From assembly GCF_030817655.1 (NCBI RefSeq), contig NZ_JAUSZM010000003.1:1178001-1242000 (forward strand): 64,000 nt of DNA, read 5' to 3'. The stretch comes from Streptomyces sp. V4I2 (GTDB lineage: Bacteria; Actinomycetota; Actinomycetes; Streptomycetales; Streptomycetaceae). Each line of letters starts with the position of its first letter. The first letter of the stretch is position 1. Both the position numbers and the translations under genes were made by a program. The notes beneath the pieces are model-generated. The model made no database searches. It saw nothing but the letters and a program-made list of their open reading frames with translations, and had not been told where the DNA came from. Positions 26,030 to 34,093 of the stretch are shown here, piece after piece.

Positions 26030-27402
26030 CGACCGCACCGGAACGAACCGCCTCCGCCAGGCTCCTCGGGCTCCTCGCCCGCGATCTGCCGCCCGACCGG
26101 CTGAGCACGGACCCGGCGGTGCTCGCCGCGCACGCCACCGACCGGTCCGGCAGCCGGCCCGCCGGCGAGGCGCTGGCCGTGGTGCACGCCCGGCGTACGG
26201 AGGACGTGACCGTCGCCCTCCGGCACGCGCACGCGCTGCGCGTGCCGGTGGTGCCGCGCGGCGCGGGGACCGGACTGTCGGGCGGGGCCACGGCGAGCGA
26301 GGGCTCCCTGGTCCTGGACCTCTCCGGGATGAACCGCATCCTCGAACTCGACGCCGACGACCAGCTCGCCGTCGTCGAACCCGGGGTCATCACGGCCGAC
26401 CTGGACCGGGCGGCAGGCGCGCACGGACTGCGGTACGCGCCCGATCCGGCGAGTGCGGCGCTGTCCACCATCGGCGGGAACATCGCGACCAACGCGGGCG
26501 GCCTGCGGTGCGCGAAGTACGGGGTCACCCGGGACAGCGTCCTGGGCCTGGAGGCGGTCCTCGCCGACGGGACGGTGGTCAGGACCGGCCGCCGTACCGT
26601 CAAAGGCGTCACCGGCTACGACCTGACCGCCCTGCTCACCGGCTCGGAGGGCACCCTCGCGGTGATCACCTCGGCGACACTGCGCCTCAGGCCGGTCCCG
26701 GTGGCGACGGCCACGCTCGCCGCCTACTTCGCCTCCTTCGAGCAGGCCGCCGATGCCTCGTACGCGATCACCCGGGCCGGGGTCGAGCCCGCGCTGGCGG
26801 AGCTGGTCGACGGGCCCGTGCTGCACGCCATCGACCCGGCGCTGCGGGAGCGGGGCGCCGCGTTGCTGGTGGTGCAGTGCGACGGCGCGGGCGCGGCGGC
26901 CGAGGCCGCGGCGGTGGCCCGGCTGATGGCTCCCCTGGCCACGACGGTTCAGACCACGGAGGACCCCGCCGAGGCCGAGGCTCTGCTGGCCGCCCGCCGC
27001 CTCGCCCTGCCCGCGCTGGAGCGGCTGGGCCGCCCGCTCATCGAGGACATCGCGGTCCCGCGCTCCCGGCTGGCCGAGGCGGTCCGCGAGATACGGGCGA
27101 TCTCCGCCCGCCACGACGTGCCCGTGTTCACCCTCGCCCACGCGGCGGACGGCAACCTGCACCCGATCGTGGTCGTGGACCCGTCCCTGGACCGGCTGCC
27201 GGAGGCCGCGTGGGAGGCGGCCGGCGAGATCTTCGCCCTGGCACTGCGGCTGGGCGGGACACTGACCGGCGAGCACGGGGTGGGTTTGCTGAAGCGTCAG
27301 TGGGTCGCCGAGGAGCTCGGCCCCGCGGCCCACGCCTTGCAGCGCAGACTCAAGGAGGTGTTCGATCCCCGGGGGATCCTGAACCCCGGAAAGTGCCTGT
27401 GA
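26026..27402 (+). CDS. FAD-linked oxidase (GlcD/D-lactate dehydrogenase type)
   Basis: A 458-residue flavoprotein of the FAD-binding PCMH/GlcD family. The FAD site reads RVPVVPRGAGTGLSGGATAS and STIGGNIATNAGGLRCAKYGVT, and the C-terminal cap ends with ADGNLHPIVVVD, TGEHGVGLLK and FDPRGILNPGK. Members oxidise 2-hydroxy acids such as glycolate or D-lactate. As the last gene of the sulfur operon it might oxidise a product of desulfonation, which is inference. Its start is the third in a chain of ATGA overlaps. Confidence 0.9.
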   Translation: MTTAPERTASARLLGLLARDLPPDRLSTDPAVLAAHATDRSGSRPAGEALAVVHARRTEDVTVALRHAHALRVPVVPRGAGTGLSGGATASEGSLVLDLSGMNRILELDADDQLAVVEPGVITADLDRAAGAHGLRYAPDPASAALSTIGGNIATNAGGLRCAKYGVTRDSVLGLEAVLADGTVVRTGRRTVKGVTGYDLTALLTGSEGTLAVITSATLRLRPVPVATATLAAYFASFEQAADASYAITRAGVEPALAELVDGPVLHAIDPALRERGAALLVVQCDGAGAAAEAAAVARLMAPLATTVQTTEDPAEAEALLAARRLALPALERLGRPLIEDIAVPRSRLAEAVREIRAISARHDVPVFTLAHAADGNLHPIVVVDPSLDRLPEAAWEAAGEIFALALRLGGTLTGEHGVGLLKRQWVAEELGPAAHALQRRLKEVFDPRGILNPGKCL

Positions 27403-27403
27403 G

Positions 27404-27447
27404 CGGGCCCGGCCGCTCCCCTTGCCGCTCCACGGTGGCCGGGCCCG
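27404..27447. terminator. bidirectional hairpin between oxidase and SseB-like gene
   Basis: CGGGCCCGGCC (27404-27414) pairs perfectly with GGCCGGGCCCG (27437-27447). It lies between two convergent genes and could serve both. Confidence 0.55.
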
Positions 27448-27460
27448 TTCGGGTACGTCC

Positions 27461-27862
27461 CTACGGCCTCGCCAGCAGGGTGCGGACGCCCTCCGAGGTG
27501 AGCGTCAGCGGATGCGCGGAGTTCGCGTCGATGGTCAGGGACAGGTCGTCGGCCGGCCACTGCGCGGCGAGGGCGCCCAGCGGGACCAGACGGTAGCGGG
27601 AGACGTAAGGGAGGAGCTCGGCCATCTCCGGCTCGGAGGTGAACACGGGCACCACCGGAGCGCCGTCCGGCTGCTCGAGGACCGGCAGCGCCACCACGCT
27701 GGAATCACCGGCCTCCTCCTGAGCGGCATCGTCGGGCACCGGCACCAGCACCTCGCTGCTCGCGAGGGCCGCCAGCGCCGCCGTGTCCTCGGTGTTCTCG
27801 GCCAGCGCGTCCAGCGCCCGCCGGGCCGGTGTGGCGGTGTTGTCGTACGCGGGTGTTTCCAT
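27461..27862 (-). CDS. SseB-family N-terminal domain protein
   Basis: A 133-residue soluble protein matching the SseB N-terminal domain: an Ala-rich helical start with DNTATPARRALDALAENTED, SEVLVPVPD, VVALPVLEQPDGAPVVPVFTS and the end LTLTSEGVRTLLA. Streptomyces carry several such proteins, and none is well characterised. ATG 27862 was chosen as the family start although the frame is open further upstream. It is convergent with the sulfur operon. Confidence 0.75.
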   Translation of the reverse strand: METPAYDNTATPARRALDALAENTEDTAALAALASSEVLVPVPDDAAQEEAGDSSVVALPVLEQPDGAPVVPVFTSEPEMAELLPYVSRYRLVPLGALAAQWPADDLSLTIDANSAHPLTLTSEGVRTLLARP

Positions 27863-28018
27863 GGCTGATGATTCCCCTGGTAGCGGCGGTCGTGCGGCCC
27901 GCCCGGGGCAAGATCGCCCCAAGTGCGGTCCTGCTCGCGTACCCGACCGCGGCCGGAGCATTCCTATGGTTCTCCGCAGATCACGGAAGGGCTCAGCGGC
28001 ACCGGGTGTCTCCGTTCG

Positions 28019-28576
28019 TCAGTCTCCGGTCAGATCCTTCACGGTGACCACACGAATCAGCGGCGCGTACAGCTCCATCACCTGAAGGGCCCTCTCGTGC
28101 GAGGCGTCGTCCGCGCCCGCGCACGCGTCGGACACCACCAGGACCTCCACTCCCGCGTCGGCGGCGGCCAGGGCGGTGGACAGGACGCAGCAGTCGGTAC
28201 TGACCCCGGCCAGGACCAGGCGGCCCTCGGGGCCGAGGCGGGCGGCGAGTGCGGGGGTCCACTTGCCGAAGGTGGGAGCGTCCAGCACGTGCCGTGCCCC
28301 GGCGGCGAACTCGTCCGTCAGCTGCCAGAGCGGGGCGTCGGGCGGCTGCAGGGCGAAGGGCCACTGCTCGTAGTACCTCCGCCAGGCGCCGGTGGGCTTC
28401 TCGGGGGCCAGGAAGCGGGTGAACGTGACGCGGTCCCCGAACGCCGGCAGCAGTCGTCGTACGCCCTGTGCCGCCTCCGTGAAGCGCGGGGCCGCCCACG
28501 GGCTGTCGGGGTCGGCGAAGACGCGCTGCATGTCGATGACGGCGAGCGAGCCAGTAACCATGCGATCGGCGGTCAC
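28019..28576 (-). CDS. isochorismatase-like cysteine hydrolase
   Basis: A 185-residue cysteine hydrolase with the complete triad of the family: Asp15 in VIDMQ, Lys105 in FGKW and Cys130 in GVSTDCCVLST. The family includes nicotinamidases and amidohydrolases for N-carbamoyl compounds. The GTG start overlaps the stop of an NCS1 nucleobase/allantoin-type permease, so the pair probably imports and hydrolyses a small nitrogen compound. Which one is not evident. Confidence 0.88.
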   Translation of the reverse strand: MTADRMVTGSLAVIDMQRVFADPDSPWAAPRFTEAAQGVRRLLPAFGDRVTFTRFLAPEKPTGAWRRYYEQWPFALQPPDAPLWQLTDEFAAGARHVLDAPTFGKWTPALAARLGPEGRLVLAGVSTDCCVLSTALAAADAGVEVLVVSDACAGADDASHERALQVMELYAPLIRVVTVKDLTGD

Positions 28577-30084
28577 GCGACCGCCCCCTCCTCCACCGTC
28601 GGACTCGGCGCCTTCGCCTCCTGCTCACGCACCCGCCCGCGCCCCGGTGCCAGGGTGCCCAGGAAGCCGATCGCCAGGGCGGCGAGGACGCCGAGGTTGG
28701 CGTACGCCCATGAACCGGACTTGCCGCCGAGGCCCAGGGGGTCGAGCAGATAACCCTGCCACTCCAGCCAGCCCGCGGCCGAGTTGGTGACCAGGCCCCA
28801 GCCGAGGGCGGTGGCGGCGAGGGTGAGCAGCAGCGGAGTGGGCGGGACGTCGCCGTAGCGGCCCCGCGGGCGATAGAGGTCGCCCTCGTCGTAGTCGCGG
28901 CGGCGCAGGAGCAGATCGGCGAGCATGATGCCGCACCAGGCGGCGATGGGAACGCCCAGCGTGGTCAGGAAGCCCATGAACTGGCCGAGGAAGTCGTCGG
29001 CGACGAACACGATGTAGACCGAGCCCGCGATCATCAGGACACCGTCGACGAGGGCGGCCAGATAGCGGGGCACCCGCAGACCCGCGGAGAGCAGGGCGAG
29101 GCCGGAGGAGTAGATGTCGAGGACCGCGCCTCCGACCAGGCCGAGCACCGCGACCACGGCGAACGGCACCAGGAACCAGGTCGGCAGGATGGTGGTCAGG
29201 GCGCCGATCGGGTCGGCGGCGACGGCCGCGTTGAGCGCGGTGGAGGAGCCGGCCAGCAGCAGCCCGAACACCAGCAGGAGCAGGGGCGCGACCGACGCGC
29301 CGAAGGTGGTCCAGCCGACCACCCCCCGGCTCGACGAGGTGCGGGGCAGATAGCGGGAGTAGTCGGCGGCGGCGTTGACCCAGCCGAGGCCGAAGCCGGT
29401 CATCATGAACACCAGCGCGCCGATGAACTCCTGCGCGGAGCCCGCCGGGACGGCGCTGACGGTACTCCAGTGGATGTGGTCCGCGACGAGCCCGATGTAG
29501 ACGAGGGTCAGGACGCCGGTGACCACGGTGATGACGGTCTGCAGCCGCATGATCAGGTCGAAGCCCATCACGCCGCCGACGACGGTGAGCGCGCCGACCA
29601 CGATCAGCGCGACGAGCTTGGTCTCCGTACCGCCGCCCCAGCCCAGCCGGACGAAGACGGTCGCGGTCGCCATGGTGGCGAGGGAGCACAGCACGGTCTC
29701 CCAGCCGACGGTGAGCATCCAGGAGACCACCGACGGCAGACGGTTGCCGCGCACTCCGTACGCGGCGCGGCTCAGCACCATCGTCGGTGCGGAGCCGCGC
29801 TTGCCGGCGACGCCGACGAAACCGCACAGCAGGAACGAGAAGACGATGCCGATCACTCCGGCGACGAGCGCCTGCCAGAAGGAGATCCCGAAGCCGAGCG
29901 CGAAGGCGCCGTAACTGAGCCCGAGGATGGAGACGTTGGCCCCGAACCAGGGCCAGAACAGCGTCCGCGGAGTGCCCTTGCGCTCGGCGTCGCCGATCAC
30001 GTCGAGCCCGTGTGTCTCCACCTGGAGTTGTCGGCTCGGTGCTCTTCCTCCGGTGGAAACCTCGGCCTTCGGAGACTCTGCCAT
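28573..30084 (-). CDS. NCS1 nucleobase:cation symporter (cytosine/purine permease family)
   Basis: A 503-residue permease with about 12 membrane segments. NCS1 motifs are the cytoplasmic start ERKGTPRTLFWPWFGANVSI, VGVAGKRGSAPTMVLSRAAYG and GLGWVNAAADYSRYLPR. Substrates in the family are cytosine, purines, allantoin or hydantoins. ATG 30084 is chosen because SPKAEVSTGG begins a normal cytoplasmic tail; the frame is open to 30159. It is translationally coupled to the isochorismatase-like hydrolase. Confidence 0.88.
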   Translation of the reverse strand: MAESPKAEVSTGGRAPSRQLQVETHGLDVIGDAERKGTPRTLFWPWFGANVSILGLSYGAFALGFGISFWQALVAGVIGIVFSFLLCGFVGVAGKRGSAPTMVLSRAAYGVRGNRLPSVVSWMLTVGWETVLCSLATMATATVFVRLGWGGGTETKLVALIVVGALTVVGGVMGFDLIMRLQTVITVVTGVLTLVYIGLVADHIHWSTVSAVPAGSAQEFIGALVFMMTGFGLGWVNAAADYSRYLPRTSSSRGVVGWTTFGASVAPLLLLVFGLLLAGSSTALNAAVAADPIGALTTILPTWFLVPFAVVAVLGLVGGAVLDIYSSGLALLSAGLRVPRYLAALVDGVLMIAGSVYIVFVADDFLGQFMGFLTTLGVPIAAWCGIMLADLLLRRRDYDEGDLYRPRGRYGDVPPTPLLLTLAATALGWGLVTNSAAGWLEWQGYLLDPLGLGGKSGSWAYANLGVLAALAIGFLGTLAPGRGRVREQEAKAPSPTVEEGAVA

Positions 30085-30227
30085 CGTCGACCTGCCTGTC
30101 TGTACCTGTCGGGCGGAGGCGGGGTGGGAGGTCGAGAGTGACTCGAACGCTCGTCGCATGCATACCGTTCGAGACCAAGGATCATGCCTGCACGCGCCGG
30201 CCCTCTGGGAGCCATGACAGTCGTCCG

Positions 30228-30270
30228 GCAGTCGTCATGGGCGCAGCGTGCGCACGTCCATGACGACTGC
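30228..30270 (-). terminator. hairpin terminator after the mannanase gene
   Basis: GCAGTCGTCATGG (30228-30240) pairs perfectly with CCATGACGACTGC (30258-30270), a 13-bp stem with a 17-nt loop, 28 bases after the mannanase stop. It also insulates the NCS1 operon downstream. Confidence 0.6.
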
Positions 30271-30297
30271 GGACGAGAAAACGGGTCCGGCACTGGA

Positions 30298-31971
30298 TCA
30301 AGCGGTGGTGCAGGCCGAACCGTTGAGCGTGAACGCGGTCGGAGCGGTGTTCGTGGTGCCCTTGCCGGCGATGAAGCCGAGGGTGACCGATCCGGCGGCG
30401 GGGATGGTGGAGGTGTAGGAGGCGGGGGCGACGCTCACCGTGGCGCCGGTCTGGGTGGGGGTCCCGCCCCACATGTTGGTGATGGTCTGCCCGTTGGCGA
30501 AGGCGAAGGCGAGGGTCCAGCCGCTGATCGCGGTGGTGCCGGTGTTGCGGATGACGATCTCGCCCTGGAAGCCGCCGGACCACTCGTTGGTGGCGCGGTA
30601 CGCGACGGAGCAGGCTCCGGCCGGGGCGCTGCCGGTGGTGACGTTCACCGTGGCCGAGCGGGCCGAGCGGTTCCCGGCCGCGTCCCGGGCGTAGACGGCG
30701 AAGGTGTACGCGGTGTCGGCGGTGAGGCCGGTCACCGTCACCGAGTTGGTGGCGGAGGCGGCGGCCTTGGTCTCGGTGCTGCCGCTGACGCGGACGACGT
30801 CATAGCCGGCGATGCCAACGTTGTCGGTGGACGCGGTCCAGGAGAGGGCGGCGGACGTGGCCGTCACCGCGGAGGCGGTCGGGGTGCCGGGCGCGGTCGG
30901 GGCCTGGGTGTCCCCCGGGTTTCCGCCGCCGAAGACGGTGGCTTCCTCTGCGGTCTGGGCGATGCCGTTCGCGCCATGGAAGATGCGCTGACCCCACGAG
31001 CTGAGGTTGTCGGGGTCGAAGCCGATCGACAGGTCGAGGATCGGGTCGGTGTTTCCGCTCCAGGACCAGGCCAGATAGCCGAGGTCGAGCTGCTCGGCGG
31101 TGGCCATCATGGTGTCCTCGTCGGGGTCGCCCCACTGGTCGGCGGGGCCGCCGAACTCGCCGATGAGGATGGGCAGTCCGGCGTCGACGAAGGCGTTCAG
31201 GTAGTCGGTGATCTCCTGGGCGGTGTCGTAGACGCTGTACATGTGGATCGAGAAGATCAGGTTGCCGGTGGTGTCGGCGTCGTAGACGGACTGGGCGTTG
31301 GCGCGCATGACGCCCTGCCAGTCCTGGCCCCAGTTGGGTGCGTCCACCATGATCGTGTGCTCGAACCCGGCGGTGCGCAGTTTCTTGATCGCGGCGATCG
31401 TGGGGTCGGTCCAGCCCGCGGGGTCGGTGTTGCCCCAGGGCTCGTTGCCGATGTTGACGATGACGTAGTTCTCTTCGCCGGCGAGCACGTCCTTGAGGCC
31501 GATCCAGTAGTCGGCGGCGTGGTCGAGGGTGCCGGCCGCGGTGTCCTCGCCGTAACCGGTGGTGTCGTGCACCTCCAGGACGCAGATCAGCCGGTTGGCC
31601 TTGCACTGGGCGACGACGTTCGCCACGTCGGCCGGGCTGTTCTCGGTCCAGCGATGGCCGTCGGAGAGGACGCCCCGGACGCTGTTGGCGCCCAGCGCCT
31701 TGATGTCGGCCAGGGACTGGGTCTCGCCCGGGTACCAGGTGTGGGCGTGGTTGACGCCGCGCATGACGAAGTCGTTGCCGTTGCCTTCGAGCAGTCGGCC
31801 GTCGCTGATGTGGAGGCCGGTGGCCCGGGCGCCGGGCGCCCGGGGCTCGGCCTGAGCCAGGGCGGCGGTCGGACAGAGGACGCCGAGGACGACGAGTCCG
31901 AGCAGTGCGGCGAGGCCGGTCAGCAGACGGGCCAGTGGGTCCTTTCGTGTCGTACTTCTTGCTGTTCTCAC
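30298..31971 (-). CDS. secreted GH5 beta-mannanase with FN3 and CBM2 domains
   Basis: An extracellular 557-residue enzyme. From GTG 31971 (GGAG five bases upstream) there is a signal peptide with an Arg-rich start, a long hydrophobic core and cleavage near TAALAQA (about residue 40). The GH5 catalytic domain (50-345) has the acid/base Glu177 in VNIGNEPWG and nucleophile Glu272 in LIGEFGGP. It closely resembles Streptomyces mannan endo-1,4-beta-mannosidases (FVMRGVNHAHTWYPG). A fibronectin type III domain (355-447) and a CBM2 cellulose-binding domain (453-557, starting CSVAYRATNEWSGGF) follow. A CebR-type operator lies upstream. Confidence 0.93.
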   Translation of the reverse strand: MRTARSTTRKDPLARLLTGLAALLGLVVLGVLCPTAALAQAEPRAPGARATGLHISDGRLLEGNGNDFVMRGVNHAHTWYPGETQSLADIKALGANSVRGVLSDGHRWTENSPADVANVVAQCKANRLICVLEVHDTTGYGEDTAAGTLDHAADYWIGLKDVLAGEENYVIVNIGNEPWGNTDPAGWTDPTIAAIKKLRTAGFEHTIMVDAPNWGQDWQGVMRANAQSVYDADTTGNLIFSIHMYSVYDTAQEITDYLNAFVDAGLPILIGEFGGPADQWGDPDEDTMMATAEQLDLGYLAWSWSGNTDPILDLSIGFDPDNLSSWGQRIFHGANGIAQTAEEATVFGGGNPGDTQAPTAPGTPTASAVTATSAALSWTASTDNVGIAGYDVVRVSGSTETKAAASATNSVTVTGLTADTAYTFAVYARDAAGNRSARSATVNVTTGSAPAGACSVAYRATNEWSGGFQGEIVIRNTGTTAISGWTLAFAFANGQTITNMWGGTPTQTGATVSVAPASYTSTIPAAGSVTLGFIAGKGTTNTAPTAFTLNGSACTTA

Positions 31972-32019
31972 TGCGACTCCAGGGGTGAGCGCCGAGGAAC
32001 TCTGGCATGAGTAGTGTCG

Positions 32020-32033
32020 TGGGAGCGCTCCCA
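32020..32033 (-). promoter_or_regulatory. CebR-type operator TGGGAGCGCTCCCA
   Basis: A perfect 14-bp palindrome TGGGAGCGCTCCCA, identical to the known Streptomyces CebR (cellobiose repressor) consensus, lies 49 bases upstream of the mannanase start and just downstream of a TTGACG-N17-CTTCAT promoter-like pair. Cello-oligosaccharide induction of the mannanase is therefore expected. Confidence 0.85.
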
Positions 32034-32052
32034 TGAAGCCACCATGCCAAGT

Positions 32053-32066
32053 ACACGTCAAGACAT
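32053..32066 (-). promoter_or_regulatory. promoter -35 region of the mannanase gene
   Basis: On the minus strand this reads ATGTCTTGACGTGT. TTGACG (32061-32056) is followed 17 bases later by CTTCAT as a possible -10, placing the CebR palindrome over the start of transcription. The same 14-mer occurs before the GH30 gene at 35775-35788. Confidence 0.5.
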
Positions 32067-32112
32067 CGCGCACGCATCGTCACGTGGCGTCGTAGGCGGG
32101 CAGACGCCCGAG

Positions 32113-32147
32113 GGGGTCGTGGCCCCGCCGACCGGGACCACGACCCC
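32113..32147 (-). terminator. hairpin terminator after the tripeptidyl aminopeptidase gene
   Basis: GGGGTCGTGG (32113-32122) pairs with CCACGACCCC (32138-32147), and the stem can extend by three more pairs past one mismatch. It lies 40 bases after the stop codon of the peptidase gene. Confidence 0.55.
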
Positions 32148-32186
32148 TCGCTCACAACCGCGTCGAATCAGGCTGCGTCACGCGAC

Positions 32187-33782
32187 TCAACGGCGCGTTC
32201 CCGTGCCCAGCAGATCGGGCAGCGGGTTGACGAGACCGCCGCTCGGCGACTGGCGCTGGGCCGAGGGCCCGGTCGGCCAGACCGCGGGGCAGTGGGTGCC
32301 CTTGCGCGGAGTCTTCAGGGTGACGAGATAGGTGTCGATGGCGTCCCGCGCGCACGGGCTCAGCCAGTAGTCGCCGTGGCCGGCACCGTCGTACGTGAGG
32401 AACACGGCCTCGCGGCCGATCTGGCGGGCCGCGTTGGAGCCCCAGGAGTGCGGGGTGGCCACGTCGTAACGGCTGTTGGTGACCAGGATCGGTGGGGTGC
32501 CGTCGACCCGGAGCCGGTGCGGCGGGTTGGTCACCTCGGTCGGCCAGTTCTGGCAGCCGGTCAGGTCCGTCCAGGCGAGGGAGTTGAGCCGGGTGAGGGG
32601 GGCGAGGCGGGTCAGCGCGCGTTCGAAGCGGGCCAGCGTGCCGTACGAGGGCAGGTCGAAGTCGTAGTCCTGGCACATCACCGGGAGGTACGCGAATTCC
32701 GTCGGCTCGCCGCGCTTGCCGAGGGACCGGTCCGCCGCGGGCTCGGGGGCGTCCAGGTAGGCGAGGTCCTCCGCGAACTGGAACCAGGTGGCCGGGTCGT
32801 ACATGTAGCCGAAGGCGAGGCCCTGGAGGTCCTGGGTGGTGAAGGTGTAGGGCGGGTCGCCCGGCAGGACCAGCTCACCCGCGTCGGCCCGCTTGTAGAG
32901 CGAGTCGAACAGGGCGCGGGCGTCCTGGTCGTGGAGCACGCAGGACGCCGTACGAGCGCACCAGTCGGCGAACTGGCCGTAGGACTCCTCCATCGCGACG
33001 GTCTCGGTCTTCTGGTAGGTCCACGGGTCGAGGCTGTGGTCCATGTTGGAGTCGAGTGTCATCGCGCGGACGCGGTGGGGGTAGCGCTCGGCGTACTGCT
33101 GGCCGATGCCGGTGCCGTAGGAGACGCCGTAGTAGCTGATCCGCTTCTCGCCGAGGCCGGCGCGGATCGCGTCCATGTCGCGGATGACGCTCGCGGTGTC
33201 CATGTGGTCGACGAGCGGACCGGTGAGCTCGCGGCAGTTCTCGCCGAGCGCCTGGTTGGCCTCACGGAGTGCGGCGAAGGAGGCGGCGCTGTCCGGGTAG
33301 AGCAGCGCACCCTGCGCGGCCACCCGGTCCCCGTCGCACTTCACCGGGTTGCTGAGGCCGACGCCGCGCGGGTCGAAGCCCACGATGTCGAAACGCTCCA
33401 GCAGCGCGGGCGAGAAGGAGTCGGGGGCACTGAACGCGAAGCCCACACCGGAGCCGCCCGGGCCACCGGGGTTGATCAGCAGCGAGCCGATCCGGTGCTC
33501 GGGGTCGGTGGCCAGGTGGCGATTGAGGGCCAGGTCGATGGTGGCACCCCGCGGCCGCTTCCAGTCCACGGGGACCTTGATGGTGGCGCACTCGAAGGTG
33601 CCCTCGCCGGAGGGCGATTCACAGGGTTCCCAGGCTATTCGCCCGGGTGCCGGCGTCTTGGCCGCGGGGGCCGCGACGGCGGTCCCGGCGAGCAACTGGC
33701 CGAACAGCGCGGTGACCAGGGCTCCGACGGCCAGTCTTCGGCGGCCTCTGCGACGCGGGGACAGTGGGGGGTTGGACAGCAC
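32187..33782 (-). CDS. secreted S33 tripeptidyl aminopeptidase-type alpha/beta hydrolase
   Basis: A 531-residue exported peptidase similar to Streptomyces tripeptidyl aminopeptidases (Tap/SlpD/SlpE). The signal peptide has the Arg-rich start RRRGRRRLAVGALV and cleaves near AVAAPA. Catalytic landmarks are NPGGPGGSGVGF (oxyanion region), FDPRGVGLSNP, the nucleophile elbow GVSYGTGIGQQYAERYP, ILVTNSRYDVATPH with the Asp and GAGHGDYWL with the His. A C-terminal Cys-containing tail is typical. The GTG start has AAGGA upstream. The gene is divergent from the GH53 galactanase and likely supplies peptides from extracellular protein. Confidence 0.9.
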   Translation of the reverse strand: MLSNPPLSPRRRGRRRLAVGALVTALFGQLLAGTAVAAPAAKTPAPGRIAWEPCESPSGEGTFECATIKVPVDWKRPRGATIDLALNRHLATDPEHRIGSLLINPGGPGGSGVGFAFSAPDSFSPALLERFDIVGFDPRGVGLSNPVKCDGDRVAAQGALLYPDSAASFAALREANQALGENCRELTGPLVDHMDTASVIRDMDAIRAGLGEKRISYYGVSYGTGIGQQYAERYPHRVRAMTLDSNMDHSLDPWTYQKTETVAMEESYGQFADWCARTASCVLHDQDARALFDSLYKRADAGELVLPGDPPYTFTTQDLQGLAFGYMYDPATWFQFAEDLAYLDAPEPAADRSLGKRGEPTEFAYLPVMCQDYDFDLPSYGTLARFERALTRLAPLTRLNSLAWTDLTGCQNWPTEVTNPPHRLRVDGTPPILVTNSRYDVATPHSWGSNAARQIGREAVFLTYDGAGHGDYWLSPCARDAIDTYLVTLKTPRKGTHCPAVWPTGPSAQRQSPSGGLVNPLPDLLGTGTRR

Positions 33783-34093
33783 AGATGTTCCTTATGGGTC
33801 AGGAGTACACAGACGGATCACAGCATGACCCGAACCTCCTTGCAGGACAAGGAAACTGATGATCGGTCAGCGAGCGGGCCGACGGCGCCTCGCCGACCTG
33901 GTGATCCACTGACTGTGCACGTACCCAACCCACTGACGTGACGGCCAAGCCCACCACCTGGCCGAAATCCCCGCGACACACATATTTACAGCCCTTGTTA
34001 CCTCCCTTACTGTGAACGTTCACGGAACCCGCTACATGCGCATGTCAAGCCCGACAGCTTGGCTTCGCCACGTCTCGATCAAAGGAGTTCGGG
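33783..34093. other. 311-bp divergent intergenic region
   Basis: This region between the peptidase and the GH53 galactanase holds no supported gene. It contains the GTGAACGTTCAC palindrome and an AT-richer stretch around 33979-34000 that probably holds the galactanase promoter. Confidence 0.6.
34012..34023 (+). promoter_or_regulatory. LacI-family operator upstream of GH53 galactanase
   Basis: The perfect 12-bp palindrome GTGAACGTTCAC lies 71 bases before the galactanase start. A 10-of-12 match, GGGAACGTGCAC, lies upstream of the GH42 beta-galactosidase next to its LacI gene. Confidence 0.6.

Larger units (their letters stand above)
25935..26030 (+). repeat. 35-bp tandem triplication at a stop/start junction
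   Basis: Three imperfect copies of a segment close to GGAACGAAGG-N6-GGACCGATGACC start at 25935, 25971 and 26006. Each copy carries a GACCGATGAC junction, so three ATGA overlaps follow one another at 25956, 25991 and 26026. The true start of the FAD-linked oxidase is the third. Confidence 0.9.

Noticed and set aside
30184..32010. 608-codon plus-strand frame opposite the mannanase
   Set aside because: Antisense shadow; the minus-strand GH5-FN3-CBM2 protein has complete catalytic residues.
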